From assembly GCA_029891345.1 (NCBI GenBank), contig CM057003.1, positions 7,358,709 to 7,422,708 on the forward strand: a stretch of 64,000 nt of DNA, in the 5' to 3' direction. Shown here piece by piece: positions 33,947-44,590 of this stretch (position 1 is the stretch's first letter; every line of letters begins with the position of its first letter). Source of the DNA: Dryococelus australis (taxonomy: Eukaryota; Arthropoda; Insecta; Phasmatodea; Phasmatidae). Under the pieces are notes generated by a model. That model had not been told where the DNA came from and ran no database searches. It worked only from the letters and a program-made list of their open reading frames with translations. Made by a program: the position numbers and the translations under genes.

Positions 33947-34680
33947 TATGTTTTATGCCTCATATATACATATATATATATAATTTCTCACGTTTCATTT
34001 CTTCACTTTGGTGATAAAAAAATACATTGCTGTAAAAGTTTAATTTGCTTTGCGTTTTGCAGTGCGTTCTCAAATTTGCGAGACACTTTTTCGTTATTCT
34101 CGACGTATAAGGCATACCAAGCACGACTAATGTAGACAGAGCCAAAATTTTACCTTGACGTTTATTTCGTAAAAATGTACAGTATGGTGGCTTTTTTTTT
34201 CTTCACATTCGGCTGTTCCTTTTGAGATTTAGCGCAATGAGAACATTGGTTATAAAATTGGCAGTATCGTACAAATTTTTTAAAATAATATTTTGAAGGC
34301 ACATTTTGAAAAATATTCCATATTTAATGAACAGCAATTATTTTAATTAAATTCACGTGCTTTTGAAGTTCTTTGTTACGCCATTAAACCTTCATATGAG
34401 TTGCAACGATTAAAACGTTTTCGCGTTGGCTGCACGAAACCAGTTAAAATTAATATTATTATTGTGCGCATATACTTTGTATTTCCACAACCTTTTGTTT
34501 CATTACGGATGCTTTGATTTAGGGAAAATAGAGATTTCACACTATTTGTAAAAAAAGAACTTCTTAAACCGGCAGGCAGTCCGGAGTTAAGTAACACTGC
34601 TTTTATGGCCCCCAAAAATTCTAGGTGTTACGTTCTCTTTAGATATGAAGACGTATTTCTTTCAGCTTTATGACTGCTTA
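33947..34680. other. No recognised feature
   Basis: AT-rich sequence with a short (TA)n at 33963-33982. Confidence 0.55.
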
Positions 34681-35167
34681 TACGGGATGTCCCAGCGTTC
34701 ACCTACCAATTGGACTCGCCTAGTACTCGTGTGTCCCTAGGGTGGGGACGGCGGGATACGGCCAGACCTCTCCGGCGAGTGATGACATTGTCAGTAAGCG
34801 TGGATCGGTGGTCGCCTGCATACGGCTCGTTCGCAGTGGAAGCGTATATCGAACATAAAGATCCTGTTGCCTTCACGCAGCGATTGTTCAAGCAACAATA
34901 TTCAATATTGGAAGAAACGAGAGTACCCGAACGTCACACCATCACGAACCGGGCGAGTAAGCTACGCGATACAGCGTCTGTTGTAGACAGGGATCCGGGC
35001 GGTAGTGTGAGATCTGTACGGACACAGGAGAACATCGACCGTGTAGGGGCAGCTGTGTTGTCATAAATGGCAGACATGTATCTTTCAGTTTTCTGTAATG
35101 TCGATAAATATTGTATCTATTTGAACATGTGTTTCGCGATGGTAGGCGAACGCTGAGACACTCTGTA
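34681..35167 (+). mobile_element. Short deleted mariner-like element with DUF4817-type N-terminus
   Basis: Inverted ends read TACGGGATGTCCCAGCGTTC (left) and, on the minus strand, TACAGAGTGTCTCAGCGTTC. Both continue ACCTACCA/GCCTACCA and are bordered by TA. Total length is 487 bp, so most of the transposase is missing. Only the N-terminal DNA-binding part remains. Confidence 0.9.
34710..35066 (+). pseudogene. Transposase N-terminal helix-turn-helix (DUF4817-like) fragment
   Basis: The 118-codon frame has, from about residue 33, WSPAYGSFAVEAYIEH, then QRLFKQQYSI, VPERHTITNRASKLRDTASV, and PGGSVRSVRTQENIDRVGAA. This order (helix-turn-helix, then a GRPRSVRTPENIERV-like segment) is the N-terminus of a very common arthropod mariner-like transposase. 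The frame stops soon after, with no catalytic domain. It is a remnant carried inside a deleted element; the usual start methionine is near W33, so the first 30 residues are probably not native. Confidence 0.85.
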
Positions 35168-35345
35168 TAAGAAAAATAGTACGTTAACGACATCCAGTAG
35201 ACTTAGCTATCCAAATAGCAGAACATTATTGCCCATAGACACATTGATGATATATGTAGTCAACTATTAACAGCTCAATAAGTTACATAATGTAGTAATG
35301 AAACGTTAAAAAAGCATACAACTATGGAGTGATGTCTAACTGCAT

Positions 35346-35609
35346 GTATGAGACTGCGGTGGTGTAGTGGTTAGATTGCTTGCCTTCCACCTAGGCGAAC
35401 CGGGTTTGATTCCCGGCGGAGTTGCTCCCGGACTTTCGCATGTGGGAATAGTATCAGACGATGGCACTGGTCGGCGGATTTTCTCGGGGATCTCCCGTTT
35501 GCCCCACCCTTTCATTCCGGCGCTGCTCCATACTCACCTCACTCACCCTCATCGGCTCTCAAGACCTCGATGTTAAGAACAATCCAACTCATCGGACTCC
35601 ACTACACTA
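35346..35609 (+). mobile_element. SINE-A, nearly full length, with target-site duplication
   Basis: The direct repeat TAACTGCAT flanks it at 35337-35345 and 35610-35618. Head: GCGGTGGTGTAGTGGTTAGA (A box). B box: GGGTTTGATTCCCGG. Body: CACTGGTCGGCGGATTTTCT. 3' part: CTCATCGGCTCTCAAGACCT, CGATGTTAAGAACAATCCAA. Together with the copy at 21689 it gives the length of the family as about 262 bp. Confidence 0.95.
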
Positions 35610-35618
35610 TAACTGCAT

Positions 35619-36059
35619 ACTATTTTAATTTGCTAAATAACAGTTACGGGCCCAAGCTAAAACAATGGCACAAACGTCACGTGCTTTGAAAGGTATAATG
35701 ATTTTTTTTAACTATTAATGTTTTGAGACACTAGAAAGTTATTAAGATTATAATTAATTTCATGTATCTTATGAATACATTTCACAGACCCCAAAATTTT
35801 CACATAAACGAATTTGTACGACGTTCGGTGTATTCTACTCGCGTTCCCGCCATCTTGACTGTTTATGTGGTGAATATAGAAGGAGTTCAGCCGAAGGAAG
35901 CGTGAAGTAATTACATTTCGATGAGAGTGCGCATGTGGCGAACGCACATTACACAAAAAAAAAAAAAAACAGTTTGATAAGTCTCTGACGGCAAATCTTT
36001 CGTTATCGCAGTTTGTTCGTAATCACCCATACTGGAGTGATTCTGGAGTACAGCGGAAA
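35619..36059. other. No recognised feature
   Basis: AT-rich sequence with a 16-base A run near 35955. Confidence 0.55.
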
Positions 36060-36125
36060 CACAGAAATCAGGATGGCCGGACTGGGATTCGAACCCTGGT
36101 CTTCCAGAATGTTTATCCAATGTTA
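36060..36125 (-). mobile_element. SINE-C fragment
   Basis: On the minus strand, CATTCTGGAAGACCAGGGTT, then CGAATCCCAGTCCGGCCATC and CTGATTTCTGTG. The B box GGGTTCGAATCCCA followed by GTCCGGCCATCCTGATTT is a SINE type seen in many arthropods (memory). A plus-strand relative is at 38765. Confidence 0.75.
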
Positions 36126-36870
36126 CAATAAAGCTACCCCGTTTGGTGAGGCGAGGTGCAAATTGTGCAACCACCGAACAAAGTCGCCCGGCCACGTGTG
36201 TCTATGTATTCGGATAAGGCTTCTAAACTACTTGATAAATATTGACGCGGTTTTCACCATCAGTTACAGAATTTATTAAGGAAGGTTTAGGTAAATATAA
36301 TACATTAATATTTAATATAAGGATAGTAGAAAAAATATCTTCGTTTTTTAATCAAGTCGGAAAAAGCCGCTTACATGGCTTACGCTGACTAAACAATAAG
36401 AGGCATGCCAAATTAGTGTACTACAGAATTGTAGATCTCAAAAAGGTCAACATAAAAGTCCGCAACAGAATATGTTTAAATTTTAAGGATGGCCCATAGT
36501 TACCATTTTTATCTTTTTTAAAAATAGCGGTTCACTTACGAAGACTTTGTGAACACAGTATTAATCGCGAGCGAGGCCAAGGCGGGTCGCTAGTATTTAA
36601 TAAAACAGATGCGAAACCTTGTCGTTTACTCTAGTCACACGCACCAGCAAAACTGCCTCACTACCTAGCAATATGGAGGAACGTGTTTCTCCAATTTAGC
36701 GCCTCGGGGACGAACTTGCCAGACAGCCACGCGACCAGTAGGGCACATTCCGCAACGTGCCATAGCCAGTCAGATACAAGGCTGCTTCCAGACCCTCGCG
36801 CGAACTAATCGACTAGAGTATACACTGGTGTGGAAGTAAGCAATACGCCATTTGGCTTCTGTGTACTTCC
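36126..36870. other. No recognised gene
   Basis: AT-rich to about 36540, then mixed composition. No element recognised. Confidence 0.5.
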
Positions 36871-36873
36871 TTA

Positions 36874-36998
36874 GGCCGGGTGCACACGTGCAGACTATGT
36901 CCGCGCGGCGCCACAGAAGTGTTCCACGAGGGCTTGGCTTACATGTATCAGTGCACGCGTAGCTGCAGCGCCCTATGCCCGCACGTGTGCACGCGGCC
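36874..36998. mobile_element. 125-bp MITE flanked by TTA, PIF/Harbinger-like
   Basis: Inverted ends GGCCGGGTGCACACGTGC (left) and GGCCGCGTGCACACGTGC (right, minus strand) match at 17 of 18 positions. TTA flanks both sides (36871-36873 and 36999-37001), the target of the PIF/Harbinger group. The ends contain the palindromic core CACGTG. The interior of about 90 bp is GC-rich and non-coding. The 165-codon minus-strand frame 36770-37267 runs across it and is not a gene. Confidence 0.88.
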
Positions 36999-37094
36999 TT
37001 ATTCTGTGGTGCGGCAGTGGAATGACGCAGGATACGACAGCATCTCGAGGGAATCTTAGGAGGAACGGCAACATCCGCGACGTTTTCCACACGC

Positions 37095-37160
37095 GTGTGG
37101 CTTCTCCGGGAATCGAGCCTTGATCGCCGTTCTGGGATGCAGGTGCGCTGTCCGTGTGTG
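37095..37160 (-). mobile_element. Possible tRNA-like SINE head remnant
   Basis: The minus strand has GCACCTGCATCCCAGAACGG, then GGCTCGATTCCCGG with a B-box-like form. No body can be followed, so this is weak. Confidence 0.3.
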
Positions 37161-37164
37161 GATG

Positions 37165-37560
37165 GGAGTACGGGTGTGCGATACGGCGATATGTACATCA
37201 CGAAACGATATTTCCGAAATATCGCCACTGCGATGTGTTCTATAAGTGTAAAGGCAATGTATCGCATATCACGATATTGGCGATACTCGTTGTAAGCGAC
37301 ATGCCAGATTGGCGATAAGCAACATTAGTGGTACGCGATTTTGGCTTAATGCAATAATTGCGATATGCGTATTTTGGCGGAATGCGATGTTGGCGATAAT
37401 TGATGCTGGTGATATGCGATATGTGCGAAATTAATATCACCGATATTAGCGATGTCGATACTTTCGATATATCTCCGTCGATTTTCAGTACTCTCCAGGA
37501 GCGAGATATCACACCGACACTAATGTGATTCACATATTTCGATATGATATTGAAGAAGGA
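37165..37560. repeat. Degenerate CGATAT-rich repeat
   Basis: Many variants of GGCGATATGCGATAT occur on both strands (GCGATATGTACATC, CATATCACGATATTGG, GCGATATGCGTATTTTGGCG, GTGATATGCGATATGTGCG). No fixed period can be read. It looks like an old expanded 6-9-bp motif. Confidence 0.75.
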
Positions 37561-37589
37561 CCTAATCAATTCCTAACACTTATTGTTAC

Positions 37590-37858
37590 CTGGCCTACAA
37601 TAGTGTTACTTACCTGCCAAAAAGAGTGACAATTGGTTTAACAGTTCTCGAAATATAATGCAAAATGTATATTTAGTCATTTGTTGCTATATTCCAAAAT
37701 GACGGGTCAACAACAATACCCATCTCAAATTTTAATAGTTATACGATGCTCTGCCAGCAACAAAATTTTGTTTAAATCGATTGAATGGTTCCCGAGATAT
37801 GATAAAGCGGCCTAAATATTCAAATGGCCGCCATTTTGATGTAAGTGCCCGGTATGGA
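37590..37858 (-). repeat. Dispersed, inverted copy of the 285-bp repeat
   Basis: The minus strand reads AAAATGGCGGCCATTTGAAT, ATATCTCGGGAACCATTCAA, TTGTTGCTGGCAGAGCATCG, GGTATTGTTGTTGACC, ATTTTGGAATATAGCAACAA and ATTATATTTCGAGAACTG, in the same order as the 15600-15880 part of the tandem array. The family therefore exists both as a tandem array and as single dispersed units. Confidence 0.8.
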
Positions 37859-38439
37859 CGGAAACTATTTAAGCCAGCTGCCCTTGCCAAGTTCTGGTCA
37901 AGGTGGATTTCGATTGACGCGTTCAATAATTGAAGGTGGACACACACACATGTAGACACATAGAGGAAAGCGATCTCATAAGCCTATGTTTCCTTCGGAA
38001 AGTAGGCTAGAATGGCTATCGCAGAGGCGAAGGTGGGAGGAATACGCGTGTTGTGGTTGTGATGGTGATGCCTCTTCCAGACCTCCTCGCCACGGGCGTG
38101 GGCAGGTGTCCGCAGGCAGGATGGATAGGAGCGTCGCGCGCCTCCGGGATGGACGTTACAAGACCAGGGGTTATCTAGCAGTGACGCGACGTGGGGTATT
38201 CGTCATCGCGCACCCCTCCGGCTCCCTCCACTCCTCCCTCCTTCTCCTTCCATTTCCTGCCCGAAGGGTTGCGTGGGACGTGTCACCTACCACGTGGCGG
38301 ACGGTGTCTGGCGTCAAGTTGGAAGATACCGTAATAAATAACACATGCGAATGGGGGGGTGGGGGTGGACCCATGGCGAGGCAACACCCTCCGAGTGACG
38401 GGCTTTCCAGCTGCGACCCGTAGCTGCCCGTCATCCCCG
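37859..38439. other. CpG-richer patch, no recognised gene
   Basis: From about 38010 to 38420 the sequence is GC- and CpG-rich, with frames of 145 codons on plus (37986-38423) and 128 on minus (38171-38557). They overlap fully and neither shows a domain, so I treat them as chance frames. It includes the G-rich run at 38352-38367. Confidence 0.45.
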
Positions 38440-38445
38440 AAAATA

Positions 38446-38572
38446 GCTCGGGATGAGACTCTAGAATGAAGCAGCGCTGGAATGAAAGGGCGGGATAAAC
38501 GGGATTAGCCCCCGAGAAAACCCGCCGGAAAGCGGCATCGTCCAGCACGATTCCCACATGCGAAGATACCGT
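38446..38572 (-). mobile_element. SINE-A fragment, head missing
   Basis: Plus-strand GCAGCGCTGGAATGAAAGGG, CCCGAGAAAACCCGCCGGAA, GGCATCGTCCAGCACGATTC and CCACATGCGAAGATACCG are the reversed family body. The A and B boxes are absent. Confidence 0.85.
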
Positions 38573-38764
38573 AAGCCGGGGTTACATCACACCTGCAGGG
38601 GTCGCTTTACAACACCCTGAATATTTGTCTTAGTTCCATTTCGTGAAGAAACTGTAATCATTACCTGAATCCTGGACAGGTAGCATTTAGGGATCAAAGT
38701 ACTCAACTATATTTCATCGCTCTACTGCATTTCCCCCCCCCCCCCCGTCGCATACACCGAACAA

Positions 38765-38850
38765 AGTGACGTAGTAGTAACACAGCGGATTCGCATTCAT
38801 GAAGAAGGGGTTTAGATTTCAGATCCAGCCATCTTGATATCAGTTCTCTA
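38765..38850 (+). mobile_element. SINE-C fragment
   Basis: GTAGTAACACAGCGGATTCG (A-box region), CATTCATGAAGAAGGGGTTT, AGATTTCAGATCCAGCCATC, TTGATATCAG. Same order as the inverted fragment at 36060, with a decayed B box (GGTTTAGATTTCA). Confidence 0.7.
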
Positions 38851-40509
38851 CACTGTAAAAAATTGTCCAGTAAACTTCCTAAACTTTCATGGAAGTTGTT
38901 AACGTATACACTGTATGGTAACAATGCCACACATCAAGCTGCAGATATAAGAATGTTTAGCAGCGCTACTATACAAAGTCGGGAACTTCCCTACGCATTT
39001 GACTGTTTCCTGAGCAAATGTAGGAACGCTACAATGAATGTATAGGAGGAAAAAACATACCATTCCCGCTTTCCCAGTAAGTGTATACACTGGTATGGTA
39101 AATTTCCAAATAATTTCTTAGAGTGTGTAGTTTTTCTAAATCGCTACAGGCAGGTGTCTGCATGGTTCTTTACTCCCACTGTATCTTATTCGTCTCTAAT
39201 GATCTCGCCATCGAAGCAGTAAAAAACCAAAAACCTTTCTTTCTAGATTTTTATTCGAAATCTCGCGGAGCTTGTATGTCGCATTTGCAAATGCATATCG
39301 TACACATGCGACTTTAGAACTTATCGCCTGATTTGACTCGAACGACCACGCCCTGATAAGGAGACTTTCTAAAGTAGGGAGGAGTGAGGAAGCTGTAATC
39401 GCAACGTTTTTACGTGGAACAACTTCCATTTCTTCACCGTGCTAGAAAAATGCGCTTGACGCGCAATCTTGGATTCGTATTGCGTGAAACTACAGAAATT
39501 CAAGTGGCGGCCGTTCCACTTGTTTGATGCACAGAAAGTAGCAATGTTTAGTGTTTGAGCTGTATAAATGATCTATGTGTATTCAGCTAATGTATTTTTC
39601 GGATGAAGCGGAAGGTAAAAATTGTTCTTCGCCTATACACTCGGCGACCTTCTTGAAAATTATAAAATTTAGGACACTGAGGGGGGGGGGGGGGGAACTT
39701 GGCCAATACTAGTACATCTAACCCCAAATTTGATCATTAAGTAGGTATCTCAGTTGTTTGAAGCTAACGATAATCAGAAAATAGTTATATTACGACTTTC
39801 TGTGCGTGCTCACATGGCAACATAAAACTCTAAGCAGGAAAATTCTATCGAGATCGAAAACCCGAAGGTTAAAACCCCCCCCCCCCCCAAATATGGGCAT
39901 ATGTTTTGTTTTAATACAGTTTCAGTATTAAATTTCTAATATCATTTACGAACGCATCGCTGTGTTACGTTTGGTGTCACACCTGCCGTTTATGTTTTCA
40001 ACCAAAATTATACATTGACTGTAGTTTTTCAATCATTATCGCGATTTACATCTCTAAGGACATGGCTCGGTGTCGTTCGTGTTAGTGAATTACGATCCAT
40101 ATAGCACGGTACTTGTTTTTCTCGTAGAAGCTTATTTACGCGCAGTTTATTTAACCGCAATGGTTGTAAACTAATTGCACCGAAATGTGGTCTGCGATAA
40201 TGTTCCGCGCGCGGCCACCGTGCTATCATTAATTAACCCCAGACTACACGAAATATTACTAGCTTACTTTTAGCTCTTGCTCTGGATAGCTGAGCTGTAA
40301 ATTTTCCTGGGGAATTTCGGAAGCAATTAACATAAGTTTATAAGGGAAAAAGGATACGCTGTAAAGTGTGATTATACGAATTTCGCATGCTCGTTTGGAA
40401 ATGCGGAAGGTGGTGGAATCCAGAAATATCACGATTTGCCAGTCCTTACTTCAAGTAATAACAAGTATTACAATTAACACGCTTCCGATACACGAAGAGT
40501 ATTGCTATA
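38851..40509. other. No recognised gene; three long C/G runs
   Basis: Runs of 14 C (38733-38746, just upstream), 15 G (39681-39695) and 14 C (39875-39888). The frames 39123-39317 and 39196-39429 overlap on opposite strands and show no domain. Confidence 0.55.
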
Positions 40510-41947
40510 CAGCATGTTTCAAAAATATTCATTTTATTTCAAAAGGCCGTAACTTTTTAACTAAGGAACAGATAACCATTTGGTGAAGAGTGAAAAGCAT
40601 GTTTTACAATAATATGTGGCTTACAATTATCACAAATTCTGAACATGGCCAGTGCAGACGCACGGCATGCATCTACACGACAGCCAAACTCGTCCCACAC
40701 ATTAGGCTGGTGTTACTGCAATCACTGCTGTTGTTATGCGGTTTAGAAGTTCGTCCATTGTTGTAGGAAGGAGCGGCACGTAAACTGAATCCTTCACAAA
40801 CCCACACAAGATAACAGAAAGTGAGACCGGGTGACCTTGGCGGCCAGTGGTGTAATGCCAAATCAGCAGGCCCCTGACACGGCCGATCCATCGGCGCGGA
40901 AGCTCGTAGTTTAAGAATGTTCGAGCTTGCAAGTACCAGTGCGATGGTGCTCCGCTCTGACGGAAAACGAAAGAAGCGGCATCTGCCTGTAACTGAGTTA
41001 AAAACCAGTTCTTCAACATTTGCAGGTATGATATTCCCTTTTCCAGTGTTGCTGTGTAAAAGAACTGGTTTCTCAGGAAACGGCACAGAATACATTCACT
41101 CCAGAGGAGTCTCTCTCAAGCTTGACTACGGCATGTGGCTGCTTGTGGTCACCATATCCCTACGTTATGTCGGAGATTAAACTAGCCTCTTCATTCAACA
41201 CTAAGCGTGATAGAAAATTGCCTCATCTTCGGTTTACTTTTCGAGAATGACTGCACAAAATGCCACGCGTTATTGTTCATGACCTTGCAGTAAGACATGT
41301 ACGAGTTAAGTCCTGGACGCATCGAATAACAAACTCCGTCTCAAAACAAACACGCTGGACAGGACTAATGGAGAACGGCTATCTCTCGGCTGGCACGACG
41401 AGCATATTTGTGTGGACTTCTTACAAAGCTCTTTCGTATGCGCCCAACCTCTTAGTCGGAAACAAGGGGGTGACTTGTTGATTTCTACTTACACGAACAA
41501 CCTGTTTGTCGAAACTGCTCGTGCCAACGTCGAATGCTCTGATCAGTAAGAATTGCAGTTCTGTACTCTCGCCGAAAAACACGCTGTTCAGGGGGTCGTC
41601 ATCCTAACAAATACTGAAGGGAGCTCTCCTACTGGCTATTCACCGTTTACACACCAGAGGCACCTAGCGGCAACCAAGTGGAATCATTTCAACCCTGTCT
41701 TATCAGTGAAGGGACATGCTCGCTGACGAGTGGGGCTCCGGCATGGCTCAACCGAGCACAGCGCCAAAGTGATTCAGAGCCCATTGAGGGGGGGGGGGGA
41801 GGAGAGGGCACGGCACATTGCGCATTTATGATACTTGTAAGAAAAACTTTATTACACATGTATTTCATCCTTTGCCACGTGGTTTACTGTTCATTGTCAT
41901 TAGTTAAAAAAAAAAAAATACAGCCTTTTGAAATCGGATGCATCCTG
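40510..41947 (-). mobile_element. Full-length but dead mariner-like element
   Basis: The left end TACAGCATGTTTCAAAAATA and the right end, minus strand TACAGGATGCATCCGATTTC, share further inverted sequence (ATTTCAAAAGGC then CGTA/TGTA, and TTTTTAACTAA). They are bordered by TA. The length of about 1.44 kb is normal for the group. A G run of 12 (41788-41799) lies in the 5' non-coding part. Confidence 0.85.
40673..41625 (-). pseudogene. Mariner-like transposase with stops, frameshifts and lost catalytic residues
   Basis: Near 41600-41490 the minus strand gives YRTAILTDQSIRRWHEQFRQ, the helix-turn-helix start, and then a stop. The middle is decayed. The last third spans two frames: MLKNWFLTQLQADAASFVFR, LNYELPRRWIGR, ALHHWPPRSPGLTF, GFVKDSVYVPLLPTTMDEL and NRITTAVIAVTP. 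In intact relatives the second catalytic Asp lies in QQDGAPPHW; here it reads RQSGAPSHW, so the Asp is lost. The third Asp region RSPDLTPCDFFLWG reads RSPGLTFCYLVWV. No active enzyme can be made. The element must be old or have decayed without selection. Confidence 0.88.
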
Positions 41948-41949
41948 TA

Positions 41950-44143
41950 TTGTGAAAGGTTGAGAAAACTTTAATGCTCCATACTCTAGGAACATCAAGA
42001 AGAAAATCTGTTAGTGCGATTACTTTTCTCGAGAGCTATTGTTTGGAATGGAAAGAAGATGATAGCCGTAAAAAAAGTGGTAACTGTTGAAACCAATAGT
42101 GCAAATTCCAAAGAAACAGTCACAGCGCCGAGCCATTTTTCGAGTCTCTCTAAGATGAAAGCCACAAGAGTGGATTTATTCCTGCACAACTACTTCAGAC
42201 TGTGCAAACCAGTAGGCTCCTGGAAACAGATATTTTTATTCCAATGGAATGCTTATGCAGGAAATAGTTGGGATATGTCACCAAAAGGACACACTTTTAA
42301 TTATTGTGTAAACGTTAATTGCTACCTGTCTACAATATGCCCATCCGCCTCTTGATAAGAATTCAAACATGAAAGGCTTGGGTGCATTACAAATTGTTCA
42401 ATCGTACGTTTACAACTACTTCCAAATAAAATCAGTTGAAAATCTCCATTTTCAAAAATGCCATAGCTTATGTCATCAGACTCCCCCCCCCCCCCTCCCC
42501 TCATCTTATAATTCACGGATACACCTGGCAGCTTTCAGAATAATTCTCTGTATTTTCCGGAAGGCAGCTTCTTCGGCTTGACCTCAAATTCCCCTCAGCT
42601 TAACAGTTTTTCTTTTCTTTTTTTAACATCGGGACCACTGTGAGGATAACTTTATCGTTTCAACCACTACGACCGACACGGAATGGTAATCTAAGGAATG
42701 TAGACACGTGGAATGGCGTGTTTAGGAAACGAACCAGCGCACGTCTGGAACGGGGAATGGTCGAACTCGCTGCTCGAGAGTTCGTCCTTGGTGCAGACGT
42801 AAAGGTCGGAGTCGCGGACTCCCGAATGGACGCCGAACATGCACGCCGCATTGCTACCGAGACAACACCTCGCAGTTTGGCCAACGGCACAACCCTTTAT
42901 GAGAGTTGGGTGTGGGCGGGGGCGGGGGGAGGTCGACTTCCTGTCTGGTTCTTTTTCTTTCCTTCCGGAAGGAACAGACGGCGTGCTTGGTGACCCGCAG
43001 ATAGGCGAGTGGAGTTCGCGTGACTCCTGGTGAAGGGGGGGGGGGGGGGGAGTCCCGCAGACCATGGCGTTACTGCTAGCAGTCAGGAGACGTGATGCGA
43101 GACAGGTAGCGAAAGGTCGCGTGTGTAAGTTCTTCTAAACAGGTCACCCACGTTGGTCGCATGTCCCGAATACGACCGTAGCACACAGTAATCACACCTC
43201 CTCGAAGGATTCAAGTGAACTCGGTAGTTTCGTTCTGAAGAGGCTTGGTTATGCACGGAACAACTACATAAGTTGTACACGGCAAAGTAAGATTTTTCGA
43301 AACAAACCTCCAAGAAAATAACTTTGCTTGCCACCAGATATCTAAACTATTGTAACACGTTTCGGGAGGTGATTTCTGGGATCAACCAATGGGTAATTAT
43401 AGTTTTCCTTATCGCGCTCATCGCTGTCAGCTTCACCGTTATATGATTCAAAATACTGAACTGCGTGTCACACGAACATACGAGATATTTTAATAAGAAA
43501 TTATTATTGTTTTACTAAACTCTACTGTCAATAACATACGGTTATTTAGAAATATATTTATTATTTATTATAAGTTTCTACAAACATGCTATTCTTTACC
43601 ATTCGTCAAATATTTATATTTGAGTACACTTTCAACAGCTAACTGTGTAACTCAAATAACTAGTTAATGGAATTTCACATCCAGTCAGTAGATTTTCTTA
43701 CTGTGTATATTGCGTATAGGTACACACTGAAAATTCCACTCAGTTCAGTATTTTTGTTCTGGATCTGGTAGTTGTAGTTACATCAGTTTTGTATTATGAA
43801 GTTACTTCAATCAAAATTCTCACTGTCATATCACTGGATTCAATTACCTGTAGAGGACAATAAACATTTTAGAAAATAGTCATGGAATAATTATAATCAC
43901 CATAGGCCTAATGCAAGTTTTAAACATCCTAGTTTTTCCCCAACAATAAAACAACATCTACGACTTAGAAACAAAAGCAAGCCGTTAATAATAATATCTG
44001 TTAACATTCGTGACGTGGCTGGGACGAAGGGTCCCGGGATCGAATCCCTAATAATACAGTAAGTTTTCTCAGGTTGTTAATTATTTCCTCTTAAAGCTGT
44101 GCTTGATCTGCCGTCTGTGATAACGTGAAGTGCAGATGTTTGG
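41950..44143. other. No recognised host gene; GC-rich block 42690-43050 and C/G runs
   Basis: Runs of 13 C (42483-42495) and 16 G (43035-43050). The block 42690-43050 is CpG-rich, with overlapping frames on both strands (42640-42993 plus; 42660-42890 and 42691-43065 minus) without recognisable content. A B-box-like GGGATCGAATCCC at 44036-44048 may be a SINE head remnant. Confidence 0.45.
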
Positions 44144-44204
44144 CCGGCGCTTAACATCGGGATTTAGAGAGCCGATGAGGGCGAAGCTAGGTGAGTATGG
44201 AGTA
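44144..44204 (-). mobile_element. SINE-A 3' fragment
   Basis: Plus-strand CCGGCGCTTAACATCGGGAT and AGAGAGCCGATGAGGGCGAA then GTGAGTATGG match the reversed 3' part of SINE-A. The rest of the body is replaced by the MITE-C copy that starts at 44205. Confidence 0.75.
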
Positions 44205-44590
44205 TGGACTATTCACGGTCATTTCACACTTCTCTGAAGCCCTGCTAAAGCCCTGCTTTCAATCTATCCCTCTACCTCATGCAAACTGAGCTTAACTAAG
44301 TCTGGAAAATTACTCCAAAAGGACAACGCACCGCGTTCGTGCTCACTCAGTTGTAATAATATTTTCCATTAGAACTATTTATTACTAGGCGTTGCCAACA
44401 CACATATTTTCTCACTGTTTCAAACTCATATCAATTATAAATGAAATTATATCATTTATATATAAACTATTGATAACATTTCAATTTAGCACAAAAAAAA
44501 AGGTTACCTTTTCGAACACAAGTAGGCCTATAAAACACTTGTGATAGATCACATATCTAGGAAATAACTATACACGCCATACACGCCCCG
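44205..44590 (+). mobile_element. MITE-C copy (C3)
   Basis: The left end GGACTATTCACGGTCATTTC and the marks TACCTCATGCAAACTGAGCT, AAAAGGACAACGCACCGCGT and GGCGTTGCCAACACACATAT correspond to the minus strand of C1 and C2. The right end is decayed. It starts exactly where the SINE-A fragment stops, so it may have inserted into that SINE. Confidence 0.82.

Noticed and set aside
36770-37267. 165-codon minus-strand open frame, the longest in the window
   Set aside because: It runs through a complete 125-bp MITE with TTA duplication and a CGATAT-rich repeat; the composition is GC-rich and stop-poor, so chance is the best explanation.
37986-38423. 145-codon plus frame with an overlapping 128-codon minus frame
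   Set aside because: Both strands are open in the same CpG-rich DNA and no motif is seen in either; the minus frame ends within a SINE.
42640-43065. Overlapping frames in a GC-rich block as a possible exon
   Set aside because: Frames on both strands and in several phases are equally open, no domain is seen, and the block ends in a 16-base G run.
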